A DNA stretch of 22,856 nt from Methanothrix sp. (GTDB lineage Archaea; Halobacteriota; Methanosarcinia; Methanotrichales; Methanotrichaceae), in the NCBI GenBank assembly GCA_012798025.1, contig JAAZNX010000038.1, positions 1 to 22,856 of the forward strand, in the 5' to 3' direction. The translations under genes and the position numbers were made by a program. The notes under the pieces are model-generated. The model was not told the DNA's origin, did not search any database, and worked only from the letters and a program-made list of their open reading frames with translations. Below, in pieces: positions 14,965 to 22,856 of this stretch (within the stretch, counting starts at the first letter, position 1; every line of letters begins with the position of its first letter).

Positions 14965-17814
14965 TTGCTTGAAAGTTACTCTGCCAAGGAGATCGAGGCT
15001 AAATGGCAGAAGATCTGGGAGGAGAAAGCGGTCTTCCAGCCTGAGCCCGATTCCAGAAGAAAGTTCTTTTTAACAATACCTTATCCTTATCTCAACGGAA
15101 ATCTGCATGCTGGACACACACGAACTTTCACCATAGGCGATGCTGTGGCCCGCTTCAGACGCATGAGGGGCTATAACGTCCTCTTTCCCATGGCATTTCA
15201 TGCCACAGGAACGCCGATCGTGGGCCTATCCGAGCTCATAGCCAACAAAGATCCTTTGATCTGGAACGTTTACACCAAGTTGCACGGCATTCCTGAGGAG
15301 GAGCTCTCGGGCCTCAACACTCCTGAGAAGATCGTCCTTTACTTCAGACGTTCGGCGAAGCTGGCAATGCAGTCAATCGGCTACTCAATCGACTGGAGGC
15401 GCGAGTTCACCACCACCGATCCGGCGTATAGCAAATTCATCGAGTGGCAGTACGGAATCTTGCGGCGACTGAATTACGTTGTGAAGGGGAGCCATCCTGT
15501 GCGCTGGTGCCCGCACGACAAGAACCCTGTCGAGGACCATGACATTCTAAAGGGAGAGGATGCCACTATCATGGACTTTGCGCTCATCAAGTTCAAGATG
15601 GGCGACAAGATCCTGCCCTGTGCAACATTGCGCCCCGAGACGCTCTTCGGGGTGACAAACCTGTGGCTGAATCCCACAGTCAACTACGTCGTGGCAAGGG
15701 TGAATGATGAGACATGGATCGTCTCGCGCGAGGCTTATGAGAAACTGACATTCACTGACCGAAGTGTATCCTTTGGCTTTGAGATCCCCGGAAAGGAGCT
15801 GATCGGGAAGACTGTCACCAATCCGCTCACAGGCACAGAGGTCCTCATCCTTCCTGCAGGCTTCGTGGACCCGGACAATGGTTCTGGCATAGTCATGTCA
15901 GTTCCGGCACACGCTCCCTATGATTACCTGGCGCTCAGGGATCTTTACGATAAAGACTTGAGCGAGTATGGTATCACTGCTGACCTGCGAGCCATCAAGT
16001 TCATATCCCTGATCGAGTCCCCCGGCTACGGCGAGCTTCCGGCAGTCGAGGCCGTAGACGAGCTTAGGGTCAAAGATCAAAATGATCCAAAGGCCGAGGA
16101 AGCAACCAAGATGGTCTACCGGCGGGAGTTTCATGGCGGCGTCCTGAAGGCCAACACAGGCAGCTACGCAGGCATCGCTGTCAGCAAGATCAAGGACGTG
16201 CTGCTCGCCGATCTGATCGAGCAGGGCATTGCAGAGATCTTCTATGAATTTTCCAAGACCCCTGTCATCTGCAGATGTGGCACTAGATGTGTCATCATGA
16301 TGGTGCGGGACCAGTGGTTCCTGGAGTACTCGGACCCCGAGTGGAAGGCCCGGGTGCTGAAGTGCCTATCCAAGATGGAGATCATCCCAGAGGAGTTTCG
16401 TGTGGAGTTCGAGAACAAGGTGGACTGGCTGAAGGACAAGGCCTGTGCCCGTCGAAAGGGCCTAGGCACGCACCTGCCCTGGGACAAGGAGTGGCTGATC
16501 GAGTCACTGGGCGACAGCACGATCTACATGGCCTACTACATCCTGGCCAAGTATGTTAACGCTGGAATGAATATCGACAATCTGCCGCCTGAGTTCTTCG
16601 AGTACATCTTCATGAACAATGGACGGGCTGAGGATGTGGCGAGCATCACTGGAATTTCGCTGGAGACCGTGCAGCAGATTCGCAGGGACTTTGCCTACTG
16701 GTATCCTGTGGACCTGCGAACTTCGGGAAAGGACCTTGTAGCCAACCACTTGCTCTTCTTCCTCTATCATCACGTGGCCATCTTTCCCGAATCTCTCTGG
16801 CCGAAGGCCATTGCCGTCAACGGCTTCGTCTCCCTGGAGGGCCAGAAGATGTCCAAATCCAAGGGGCCATTGCTGACGCTTCGGCAGGCTGTGGCAGAGA
16901 ACGGCGCTGATGTGACACGGCTGTACATCCTGGGAAATGCCGAGTACACCCAGGATGTGGACTGGCGAAATGACGGCGTGGTCTCGACCCGCGGGCAGCT
17001 TGAGAGGTTCTACAATCTAGCTCGTGAGATTTTGGCCGACAGTAGCATCGATGAGTTCGCACCGCTCTCTCTCATCGACCGCTGGATGCTCTCGCGACTA
17101 CAAAAGCGCATCGCTGAGGCCACGGAGGCGATGGAGAACATCCAGACCCGCAGGGCTCTGCAGAGCGCGTTTTACCTTCTGTACAACGATCTGCGCTGGT
17201 ACCAGCGCCGGGGCGGAAGAAATCAGCTCCGAAAAGTTCTGTCTGCCTGGGTGCGCCTGATGGCTCCGTTCACCCCGCACGTCTGCGAGGAGCTGTGGGC
17301 CGAGATGGGCGAGGGCTATGTCTCTCTGGCAGAGTGGCCCGAGGCTGATGCGACGCTCATCGATGAGGAGGCTGAGAGGGCTGAGAAGCTGCTGGAGGAC
17401 ACTCTCAAAGACGTGGAGGAGATCGTGAAGGTCACTAAGGCCCAGCCCAAGAAGATCACGCTCTACACCACGCCTGACTGGAAACGTGCAGTGCTGGAGA
17501 TGGCGCTGGCTTCAGCCAAGGGCGGGAAGCTGGACATGGGCGCTCTCATGAAGAAGGTCATGGCCTTGCCAGCAGTTGCAGCCTACAAGAAGGATGCGCC
17601 AAAGTATGCACAGAAGCTGGCCAAGGCTGCGCACTCGCTGTCTGCAGAGGCGCTGGGGTTGGACGAGTTCCAGACGCTCTCCAGGGAGAAGGAGTATCTA
17701 GCAAAGGCGCTAGGGGTGCCGGTCGAGGTGTATTCGGCCGACCAGCCGGGCGCAGATCCTAAGGGCAAGAGCCGCCAGGCTGAGCCGGGCAGGCCAGCGA
17801 TATGGATTGAGTGA
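14965..17814 (+). CDS. leuS: Leucyl-tRNA synthetase, archaeal type
   Basis: Charges tRNA-Leu; a class Ia enzyme of 949 residues, the archaeal/eukaryotic-cytosolic size. The HIGH signature is HAGH at 48-51 (PYPYLNGNLHAGHTRTFTIG) and KMSKS is at 628-632 (SLEGQKMSKSKGPLL). The CP1 editing domain is present: ATLRPETLFGVTNLWLNP (Thr-rich site) and SGIVMSVPAHAPYDY with the conserved Asp. A Cys-rich ICRCGTRC segment precedes the RDQWFLEYSDPEWK motif, as in archaeal enzymes. The anticodon-binding domain follows, and a Lys-rich C-terminus. The start is TTG at 14965, 6 bases after GGGAGGAG; no ATG alternative fits. Lies downstream of dapL on the same strand, 59 bases away. Confidence 0.96.
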   Translation: MLESYSAKEIEAKWQKIWEEKAVFQPEPDSRRKFFLTIPYPYLNGNLHAGHTRTFTIGDAVARFRRMRGYNVLFPMAFHATGTPIVGLSELIANKDPLIWNVYTKLHGIPEEELSGLNTPEKIVLYFRRSAKLAMQSIGYSIDWRREFTTTDPAYSKFIEWQYGILRRLNYVVKGSHPVRWCPHDKNPVEDHDILKGEDATIMDFALIKFKMGDKILPCATLRPETLFGVTNLWLNPTVNYVVARVNDETWIVSREAYEKLTFTDRSVSFGFEIPGKELIGKTVTNPLTGTEVLILPAGFVDPDNGSGIVMSVPAHAPYDYLALRDLYDKDLSEYGITADLRAIKFISLIESPGYGELPAVEAVDELRVKDQNDPKAEEATKMVYRREFHGGVLKANTGSYAGIAVSKIKDVLLADLIEQGIAEIFYEFSKTPVICRCGTRCVIMMVRDQWFLEYSDPEWKARVLKCLSKMEIIPEEFRVEFENKVDWLKDKACARRKGLGTHLPWDKEWLIESLGDSTIYMAYYILAKYVNAGMNIDNLPPEFFEYIFMNNGRAEDVASITGISLETVQQIRRDFAYWYPVDLRTSGKDLVANHLLFFLYHHVAIFPESLWPKAIAVNGFVSLEGQKMSKSKGPLLTLRQAVAENGADVTRLYILGNAEYTQDVDWRNDGVVSTRGQLERFYNLAREILADSSIDEFAPLSLIDRWMLSRLQKRIAEATEAMENIQTRRALQSAFYLLYNDLRWYQRRGGRNQLRKVLSAWVRLMAPFTPHVCEELWAEMGEGYVSLAEWPEADATLIDEEAERAEKLLEDTLKDVEEIVKVTKAQPKKITLYTTPDWKRAVLEMALASAKGGKLDMGALMKKVMALPAVAAYKKDAPKYAQKLAKAAHSLSAEALGLDEFQTLSREKEYLAKALGVPVEVYSADQPGADPKGKSRQAEPGRPAIWIE

Positions 17815-17815
17815 A

Positions 17816-17823
17816 TATAAATT
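17816..17823 (+). promoter_or_regulatory. TATA box in the leuS-moeA gap
   Basis: TATAAATT directly after the leuS stop. A transcription start 22-27 bases downstream would fall near 17843, exactly where a 10-bp stem-loop begins. No protein gene follows on this strand, which points to a non-coding transcript. Confidence 0.45.
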
Positions 17824-17843
17824 TGCCAGCAAGTGCCTTTAGC

Positions 17844-18086
17844 TGAAGTTCGTTGTCCCGGATCTCAATCCTGGATTTACGAACTTCAACCACAAACTTA
17901 GATGATCCTCAGGACAGGGATCAGCAGTATGAAGCATTCAGAAGAAAAAGCCGCCTGAAGCGTATTATGTGATAGGTCATCGGTTGTCCGCATTATGAAC
18001 GAATTTATGAATGATTCTCACGAATCAGATCTGGAGCGGGTGCGAAATAATTTCAGGACTCCGCTGCAGAAGTGCAGCGGATAGTC
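17844..18086 (+). ncRNA. Candidate structured non-coding RNA (four stem-loops)
   Basis: Four inverted repeats stand in a row. (1) TGAAGTTCGT (17844-17853) pairs over 10 bp with ACGAACTTCA (17879-17888), with an inner near-stem CCGGAT/ATCCTGG. (2) TGATCC (17903-17908) pairs with GGATCA (17918-17923). (3) TGATTC (18012-18017), loop TCAC, GAATCA (18022-18027). (4) GACT CCGCTGCA (18057-18068), loop GAAG, TGCAGCGG AT AGTC (18073-18086): an 8-bp perfect stem lengthened by 4 bp across a two-base bulge. A TATA box lies at the right distance upstream of stem 1. The region lacks a convincing protein gene. It does not show the marks of SRP RNA, RNase P RNA or a clear C/D box RNA. Strand and 3' end are uncertain; the hairpins could instead be DNA sites or terminators for the convergent genes. 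Confidence 0.4.
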
Positions 18087-18221
18087 GAGCAGCCGTGAAG
18101 CGGGAACAAAAGGAGACCTGCATTCATCGGTGAGCTGAGAGAGCTGCGAGGAGGATACTGACAGTGATAGCATTATCCACATTGACCATCGACGCACAAA
18201 GTCGCAAAAGACATCTCACAG
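18087..18221. other. Remainder of the leuS-moeA gap
   Basis: No gene seen. It holds a small AGCT-gagag-AGCT repeat near 18133-18150 and, close to moeA, a CGCACAAAGTCGCAAAAG segment (18191-18208). A short frame reading AAVKREQKETCIHR before a stop (to about 18139) loosely recalls an OrfB transposase tail, but this is too short to claim. Confidence 0.3.
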
Positions 18222-19373
18222 TCATTCGAACAGGTTCACTTCTACATTTTCTCCTTCCTCAAACCCTTCCAGCTCCTCGGGGACGATCACATATCCATCA
18301 GCTCTAGCAACTGAGCTGAGGATGCCCGCGCCCGAAATCATGATGGGTTCAGCCTTTCCATCCTTGAGGGCCACCCTTACCATGCTCAGATAGCCCGGTC
18401 GCGAGGGAATCTTGCGTGCAATCTTGGCCTGGATTTTAGGAAGAAAATCACTAAGATGTGCCATCTTCTTCAGAGCCGGTCTTACATACAGATAGAGATC
18501 CGCGAGTGCGGCCACTGGATAGCCTGGCAGGCAGACCACTAGAGTGCTGCCGACCTGGGCGAAAGCTGTGGGCTTTCCGGGCTGAAGGCGTATGCCATGA
18601 ACGAATAGCTCGCCCATCTCATTTAGAACGCGAGGCGCGAAGTCTTTCTCGCCCACAGAAGTTCCGCCAATCAAAATGATCATATCTGCATCCTGGTTCG
18701 ATGCTATTGCCTCGCGAATCTTCTCTGGATCGTCTGGGACAATATCGCTTCTTTTGGCTGATGCCCCCCATTTTTTCACATAAAGCTCAGTCATGAGGCC
18801 GTTGATCTCATATGCCTCACCGGTCTTCAGGGGCCCGCCACCGATAGGCACAAGCTCGCCTCCTGTCGGGATTATTGCGACTTTAGGCAGCTCATAAACC
18901 TGTACGCTGCAAACCCCCAAAGCATAGAGCAGTGCGATATCCGGCGGCCTGAGAGCATGGCCTTCTCGAAAAACCACATCTCCTTGGCGGATGTCTTCAC
19001 CGATGCGCGAGACATTTCTGTAGGCATGAACCTCTGCCGTGATCTCCAGGGCGTTTTTGCGCAGCCTAGAATCCTCCAGCATCACCACCGCATCGTAGTC
19101 CGAAGGCACCTCCATGCCAGTTCTGATGGGCAGGAAATTTTCCAGAATAACTGGCGATGAAGGCCTTGCACCTTTTGTGTCTGTCGATCTGACTGCATAG
19201 CCGTCCATAGCTGCCCGGTCAAAGCCCGGAAGGTCTACTTGGGAGATAATATCTTGTGAGACAACTCGCCAGGATGCTTCTTTGCATGCCAGTGGCATAG
19301 TGCGCTCGACTGGATGGCAATGTTCAAGCAGCGCTTCTTTTGCCTTGGATGCACCCGAGAAACGTTTGAACAT
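18222..19373 (-). CDS. moeA: Molybdopterin molybdenumtransferase MoeA
   Basis: Inserts molybdate (or tungstate) into adenylylated molybdopterin, the last step before cofactors such as those of Fmd. The protein has 383 residues, near the family norm. Recognisable features: DLPGFDRAAMDGYAVRS (40s-60s), IRTGMEVPSDYDAVVMLED, VSRIGEDIRQGDVVFREGH, IPTGGELVPIG, the MogA-like domain ILIGGTSVGEKDF and LQPGKPTAFAQVG with VVCLPGYPVAAL, and a C-terminal beta-barrel domain (IPSRPGYLSMVRVALKDG). No extra substrate-binding domain is fused. The ATG at 19373 is the only good start. It is divergent from ppsA with a 135-base gap between starts. It supports the Fmd enzyme encoded elsewhere in the window. Confidence 0.93.
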   Translation of the reverse strand: MFKRFSGASKAKEALLEHCHPVERTMPLACKEASWRVVSQDIISQVDLPGFDRAAMDGYAVRSTDTKGARPSSPVILENFLPIRTGMEVPSDYDAVVMLEDSRLRKNALEITAEVHAYRNVSRIGEDIRQGDVVFREGHALRPPDIALLYALGVCSVQVYELPKVAIIPTGGELVPIGGGPLKTGEAYEINGLMTELYVKKWGASAKRSDIVPDDPEKIREAIASNQDADMIILIGGTSVGEKDFAPRVLNEMGELFVHGIRLQPGKPTAFAQVGSTLVVCLPGYPVAALADLYLYVRPALKKMAHLSDFLPKIQAKIARKIPSRPGYLSMVRVALKDGKAEPIMISGAGILSSVARADGYVIVPEELEGFEEGENVEVNLFE

Positions 19374-19397
19374 GCTGATGAGATCGAAGCTGCTGGG

Positions 19398-19407
19398 GGA
19401 TATATCC
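19398..19407. promoter_or_regulatory. 10-bp palindrome near moeA start
   Basis: GGATATATCC is a perfect palindrome located 24-34 bases before the moeA ATG, close to where transcription from the TATA box at 19421 should begin. It could itself serve as an alternative TATA box giving a leaderless message, or be an operator. Confidence 0.35.
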
Positions 19408-19420
19408 TTTTGTACATATT

Positions 19421-19430
19421 CTATATACCA
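19421..19430 (-). promoter_or_regulatory. TATA box for moeA
   Basis: Minus strand reads TGGTATATAG. The predicted start at about 19400 leaves a leader of roughly 27 bases before the ATG at 19373. Confidence 0.5.
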
Positions 19431-19440
19431 TGTGAAAGCT

Positions 19441-19450
19441 TGATATAATG
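19441..19450 (+). promoter_or_regulatory. TATA box for ppsA
   Basis: TGATATAATG, with a predicted start near 19470 and a leader of about 40 bases that ends in GGGTGG, 8 bases before the ATG at 19509. It lies only about 15 bases from the moeA TATA box on the other strand, so the two promoters nearly touch. Confidence 0.5.
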
Positions 19451-19508
19451 AAACGAGGGAGGGGAAGAGCAGATATCGAGAAAAAAGAAGAATTGGGTGG
19501 ACGATTCA

Positions 19509-21791
19509 ATGGAGGCAGTTGTCTGGTTGGAGGAAGTTGGAAAGAGTGATCTTTCCACAGTAGGCGGCAAAGGCGCCAGCCTCGGTGAGATGATAAAAAT
19601 AGGTGTCCCAGTACCAGGTGGATTTGCAGTAACAGCTCAGGCTTTCAGGGATTTTATCAATAGAGCGGGCATCGCCCAGGAGCTCTTCGAGGCCCTCAAG
19701 GTGGATGTTAATCAGGAATCTGAGCTTCACAAAGCAGAGAAGGCTGCAAAGAAGCTCATCATGGATGCCGAGGTGCCAGCGGACATTGAGCAGGCGATAA
19801 AGTCCCGCTATGAAGAGCTTTGCAAGCGCGAAGGAAAGCAGGTCTTCGTGGCGGTAAGATCCAGTGCTACCGCTGAGGATTTGCCTGATGCAAGCTTTGC
19901 AGGCCAGCAGGAGACTTACCTTAACGTGCGCGGCACAGAGGATGTCTTCAATGCCGTACGCAAATGCTGGGCCTCTCTTTATGGTGCCAGAGCCATCTTC
20001 TACCGAGTCGAGCAGGGATTCGAACATGACAAGGTCAACTTATCTGCCATTGTGCAAAAGATGGTGGACTCCGAGAAATCTGGAGTGATGTTCAGCTCTC
20101 AGCCGAGCACAGGGGAGCCGCTTGTGGTTATCGAAGGTGCCTGGGGTCTGGGCGAGGCAGTGGTAAGCGGCAGTGTTTCTCCCGATAACTATGTAGTGGA
20201 CAGAAAGACCAAGAGCATCGTGAGCAAGTACATCGCAACAAAAGAGATCATGATCATCAAGGACCCAAAGACCTTGAAGACCGTCACCGTCAAAGTCCCT
20301 GCAAAGAAGAAGGAGGCAGCAGTGCTCAAAGACAGCGAGGCTTTGGAGCTGGCCAAGTACGCCGAGATACTGGAAAATCATTATGGCATCCCGCAGGATA
20401 TCGAGTGGGGCGTGGAGAAGAACAAGATCTACATCCTCCAGTCCAGGCCGATCACTACCATCAACAACGCTAAGAAGTCTGCCGCTCAAGTTGCAGGCAG
20501 CGGCAAGGTGCTGCTCAGCGGCCTTGGGGCAGCTCCTGGCGTGGCCACAGGTATTGTGAGGATTATCAGCAGCGGTAGAGACTTGGACAAGGTTTCGCAA
20601 GGCGACATCATGGTCACCAAGATGACCATGCCGGATATGGTTCCAGGCATGAAGCGCGCGGGGGCAATTGTGACCGACGAAGGCGGCATGGCCTGCCATG
20701 CTGCGATTGTTAGCCGCGAACTTGGATGCCCGGCCGTCGTAGGAACCAAGAAGGCTACATCCGTTTTGAAGGATGGCATGGAGATAACAGTCGATGGCGG
20801 CAAAGGCTTAGTTTATGAGGGCCGCGTTGCATTGGCCGATGCATCAAAGCCGGCTGCAACCGCTGCTGCGGCTACTAGCGTTGTTGTATCCAAGCCGATC
20901 ACTGCTACTGAAATCAAGGTCAATATCAGCGAGCCAGATAGAGCTGGGGCTGCGGCAGCCACATTGGCGGACGGCGTAGGACTCTTGCGAATAGAGCACA
21001 TGATACTGGGCCTGGGAAAGACCCCCAACTGGTATATCAAGAACGGCAAGTCCGAAGAGTATATCGACGAGCTGGTTAAGGGTATCAGGACTGTGGCCGA
21101 TGCGTTCTATCCCAAGCCTGTGTGGGTACGAACTCTCGACGCGCCCACGGACGAGTTCAGGGCCATGGAAGGCGGTGAAGGCGAGCCACACGAGCACAAC
21201 CCCATGCTCGGCTGGCGCGGCATCAGGCGCGACCTGATGGAGACTGAACACTTCCGCCTCGAGGTGAGGGCCTTCAAGAAGCTGCATGAGATGGGTCTTT
21301 CCAATGTTGGCATCATGCTTCCAATGGTGCAGCACGTTCGCGAGTTTCAGAAGGCCAAGGCGATCATGGTCGAAGAGGGGTTGGACCTGGAGAGGATCGA
21401 TGTGGGAATTATGGTCGAAACGCCCGGAGCAGCCCTCACGATCGAAGACTTCATAGAGGATGGGATCGACTTCGTGTCCTTTGGAACCAACGACCTGACT
21501 CAGTATACCTTGGCCGTCGATCGCAACAACGAGAACGTGGCAGGGCTGTACACCGAGCTTCATCCTGCTATCCTGAAGCTCATCGAGTTCGTGGTGGAGC
21601 GCTGCAACGAGGCAGGAGTTAAGACCTCGATCTGCGGCCAGGCAGGGTCATATCCAGAGATGGCAAAGAGGCTCGTTGAGATCGGCATCACAAGCATCTC
21701 GGCAAATATCGATGCTGTGGCAACTGTCCGGGAAACAGTGGCAAGGTCCGAGAAGATCCTCATGCTGAGGGCCCTGAGAAATAGAGGATAA
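19509..21791 (+). CDS. ppsA: Phosphoenolpyruvate synthase
   Basis: Converts pyruvate and ATP to phosphoenolpyruvate, AMP and phosphate, the entry to gluconeogenesis from acetate or CO2. It has 760 residues. Domains in order: N-terminal ATP-binding domain (STVGGKGASLGEM, VAVRSSATAEDLPDASFAGQ with ETYLNV); the central phosphohistidine domain with His397 in DEGGMACHAAIVSREL; and a C-terminal PEP/pyruvate TIM barrel (VRTLDAPTDEFR, NPMLGWRGIR, GIMVETPGAAL, FVSFGTNDLTQYTLAVDRNN, and Cys in SICGQAGSYPEM). An Ala-rich linker (ASKPAATAAAATSVVVSKP) follows the swivelling domain. A GTG at 19497 is also in frame, but the ATG at 19509 has GGGTGG upstream and begins at the conserved N-terminus. mfnA follows after 25 bases. 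Confidence 0.95.
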   Translation: MEAVVWLEEVGKSDLSTVGGKGASLGEMIKIGVPVPGGFAVTAQAFRDFINRAGIAQELFEALKVDVNQESELHKAEKAAKKLIMDAEVPADIEQAIKSRYEELCKREGKQVFVAVRSSATAEDLPDASFAGQQETYLNVRGTEDVFNAVRKCWASLYGARAIFYRVEQGFEHDKVNLSAIVQKMVDSEKSGVMFSSQPSTGEPLVVIEGAWGLGEAVVSGSVSPDNYVVDRKTKSIVSKYIATKEIMIIKDPKTLKTVTVKVPAKKKEAAVLKDSEALELAKYAEILENHYGIPQDIEWGVEKNKIYILQSRPITTINNAKKSAAQVAGSGKVLLSGLGAAPGVATGIVRIISSGRDLDKVSQGDIMVTKMTMPDMVPGMKRAGAIVTDEGGMACHAAIVSRELGCPAVVGTKKATSVLKDGMEITVDGGKGLVYEGRVALADASKPAATAAAATSVVVSKPITATEIKVNISEPDRAGAAAATLADGVGLLRIEHMILGLGKTPNWYIKNGKSEEYIDELVKGIRTVADAFYPKPVWVRTLDAPTDEFRAMEGGEGEPHEHNPMLGWRGIRRDLMETEHFRLEVRAFKKLHEMGLSNVGIMLPMVQHVREFQKAKAIMVEEGLDLERIDVGIMVETPGAALTIEDFIEDGIDFVSFGTNDLTQYTLAVDRNNENVAGLYTELHPAILKLIEFVVERCNEAGVKTSICGQAGSYPEMAKRLVEIGITSISANIDAVATVRETVARSEKILMLRALRNRG

Positions 21792-21816
21792 GAAAAAAAC
21801 ATCAAGTGAGCAAGAA

Positions 21817-22856
21817 ATGAGAGACGAAGCTCTTCCGGAGGATGAGGTAATTCGCATACTAATGGAGATGAAAGAGCGCGACTTTCGCTATGACCGATTC
21901 TTCTCCACAATGTGCACCAGGCCTCATCCCATTGCCGTAAGGGCACACGACATGTTTTTAGAGACAAACCTCGGCGATCCAGGCCTTTTTCCAGGAGTTG
22001 CCGATCTAGAGCAGCGCGTTGTTCGCATGCTCGGCGAGCTGCTGGGTTGCAGTAATGCAGCAGGCTACATCTCCACTGGTGGCACTGAGTCCAACATCCA
22101 GGCCATTCGGGCAGCCAGAAACGAGGCTGGCAAAAAAGATGGCAACATAGTCGTGCCAGCCTCAGCTCATTTCTCCTTCGACAAGATTGGAGACTTGCTC
22201 TGCCTGGAGGTGCGCAAGGCTGAACTGGATGAGTGCCTCAGGGTGGATCTGGCGTCGGTGAGATCCTTGGTAGATGAGCGGACTGTAGCTCTGGTAGGAA
22301 TCGCCGGCACTACTGAGTTTGGACAGGTCGATCCCATAGAGGGCCTTGCAACAATTGCTCAAGAGCGCAAAATTCATCTGCATGTAGATGCTGCCTTTGG
22401 AGGCTTCGTCTTGCCATTTCTGGAGGGCGAGTGGCGCTGGGATTTCCGGGTGCCTGGAGTCTCATCAATCACCATAGATCCCCACAAGATGGGCATGAGC
22501 ACCATTCCCGCTGGCGGCCTTCTATTCCGCGAGCAGGAGTGCTTGAGCCACCTTGAGACCGAGACGCATTATCTTACCAAGGCCAGGCAAGCTTCTTTGA
22601 CGGGAACCAGGAGCGGTGCAGCGGCAGCTGCTACTTATGCAGTGATGATGCACCTTGGTCGCAAAGGGTTCAAAGAGACCGTCTGCTACTGTATGAATCT
22701 GACGCATCATCTTGTGTCGGGTGCGAGGCAAATCGGAGTTGAGCCCCTGATCGAGCCTACAATGAACGTAGTGGCTCTGCAAGTTCCATCTCCTGCCAAG
22801 GTGCGAGAAGAGCTAATGAAACGCGACTGGCATGTTTCCCTGACCCGTGAGCCAAA
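21817..22856 (+). CDS. mfnA: L-tyrosine/L-aspartate decarboxylase MfnA, 3' end cut by window
   Basis: A PLP-dependent decarboxylase making tyramine for methanofuran and, in many archaea, beta-alanine for coenzyme A. The visible 346 residues are most of the expected 380 or so. Group II decarboxylase features: TRPHPIAVRAHDMFLETNLGDPG, AAGYISTGGTESNIQAIRAAR, SAHFSFDKIG, VGIAGTTEFGQVDPI, HVDAAFGGFVLPF, and Lys224 in SSITIDPHKMGMST as the PLP lysine. GTRSGAAAAATYAVM follows. The ATG at 21817 has a GTGAG site a few bases upstream and lies 25 bases after ppsA, so both may share one transcript. Its product is needed for the substrate of the fmd operon in this window. Which amino acid it prefers cannot be read from the sequence. 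Confidence 0.93.
   Translation, partial: MRDEALPEDEVIRILMEMKERDFRYDRFFSTMCTRPHPIAVRAHDMFLETNLGDPGLFPGVADLEQRVVRMLGELLGCSNAAGYISTGGTESNIQAIRAARNEAGKKDGNIVVPASAHFSFDKIGDLLCLEVRKAELDECLRVDLASVRSLVDERTVALVGIAGTTEFGQVDPIEGLATIAQERKIHLHVDAAFGGFVLPFLEGEWRWDFRVPGVSSITIDPHKMGMSTIPAGGLLFREQECLSHLETETHYLTKARQASLTGTRSGAAAAATYAVMMHLGRKGFKETVCYCMNLTHHLVSGARQIGVEPLIEPTMNVVALQVPSPAKVREELMKRDWHVSLTREP

Noticed and set aside
17890..18060. C/D box or SRP/RNase P RNA
   Set aside because: No convincing paired C and D boxes, and no conserved core sequences of SRP or RNase P RNA were found.
17995..18084. 29-residue ORF starting ATGAACGAATTTATG in the leuS-moeA gap
   Set aside because: No ribosome site, no recognisable motif, and two of the stem-loops lie within it; more likely chance.
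18082..18139. Possible tail of an IS200/IS605 OrfB transposase
   Set aside because: Only about 15 loosely similar residues, with no upstream transposase frame or element ends.
20844..21563. 239-codon frame on - inside ppsA
   Set aside because: Antisense to conserved PpsA barrel motifs; no ribosome site or family character.
1..22856. CRISPR arrays, tRNA or rRNA genes, prophage or defence islands
   Set aside because: No regularly spaced repeats, no tRNA-like cloverleaf noticed and no such protein families seen; tRNA absence was judged by eye only.

Overview
The window looks like chromosomal DNA of a methanogenic archaeon of the Methanosarcinales type, most likely a Methanothrix (Methanosaeta)-like organism. 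Support for a methanogen is strong: a complete formylmethanofuran dehydrogenase operon in the order F-A-C-D-B, a tyrosine/aspartate decarboxylase MfnA, an archaeal-type LeuRS, Hel308, a fused two-repeat tRNA-splicing endonuclease, a DUF2098 protein, and archaeal TATA boxes with Shine-Dalgarno sites. The genus is inferred from overall gene content and was not checked by search.

Layout. 1-988 (+) is the 3' part of endA. Convergent to it, 998-1933 (-) is a compact three-gene cluster: a 50-residue zinc ribbon too short for ordinary ORF calling, an unrecognised 153-residue protein and a DUF2098 protein, all apparently served by one TATA box near 1975. 2016-7366 (-) is the tight fmdFACDB operon, the first (CO2-fixing) step of methanogenesis; its genes are separated by 0-4 bases. 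Upstream of it lies a 182-base gap with a stem-loop, then a broken formate dehydrogenase alpha gene (7549-8582) that has lost its middle and changed frame, preceded by an open frame without a proper start. 8763-13636 (-) runs hel308, a coiled-coil protein, an NrdG-like radical SAM protein and a UPF0200 nucleotide kinase; the first three overlap by 4 bases at each junction.

From about 13640 the strand switches: dapL (LL-diaminopimelate aminotransferase) and leuS are on +. They are followed by a 407-base convergent gap holding a good TATA box and a chain of four stem-loops, which is the best candidate here for an undescribed RNA gene. moeA (-) then stands divergent from ppsA (+), and ppsA is followed after 25 bases by mfnA, which runs off the window.

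How it fits together: MfnA makes tyramine for methanofuran, Fmd uses methanofuran to capture CO2, MoeA inserts the metal into the pterin cofactor carried by FmdB/FmdD, and PpsA feeds gluconeogenesis. Most of the window is ordinary core methanogen chromosome. The unusual parts are the deleted fdhA, the structured gap after leuS, the Hel308-coiled-coil-radical SAM coupling and the small zinc-ribbon cluster. No tRNA, rRNA, CRISPR array, intact mobile element or phage gene was seen.
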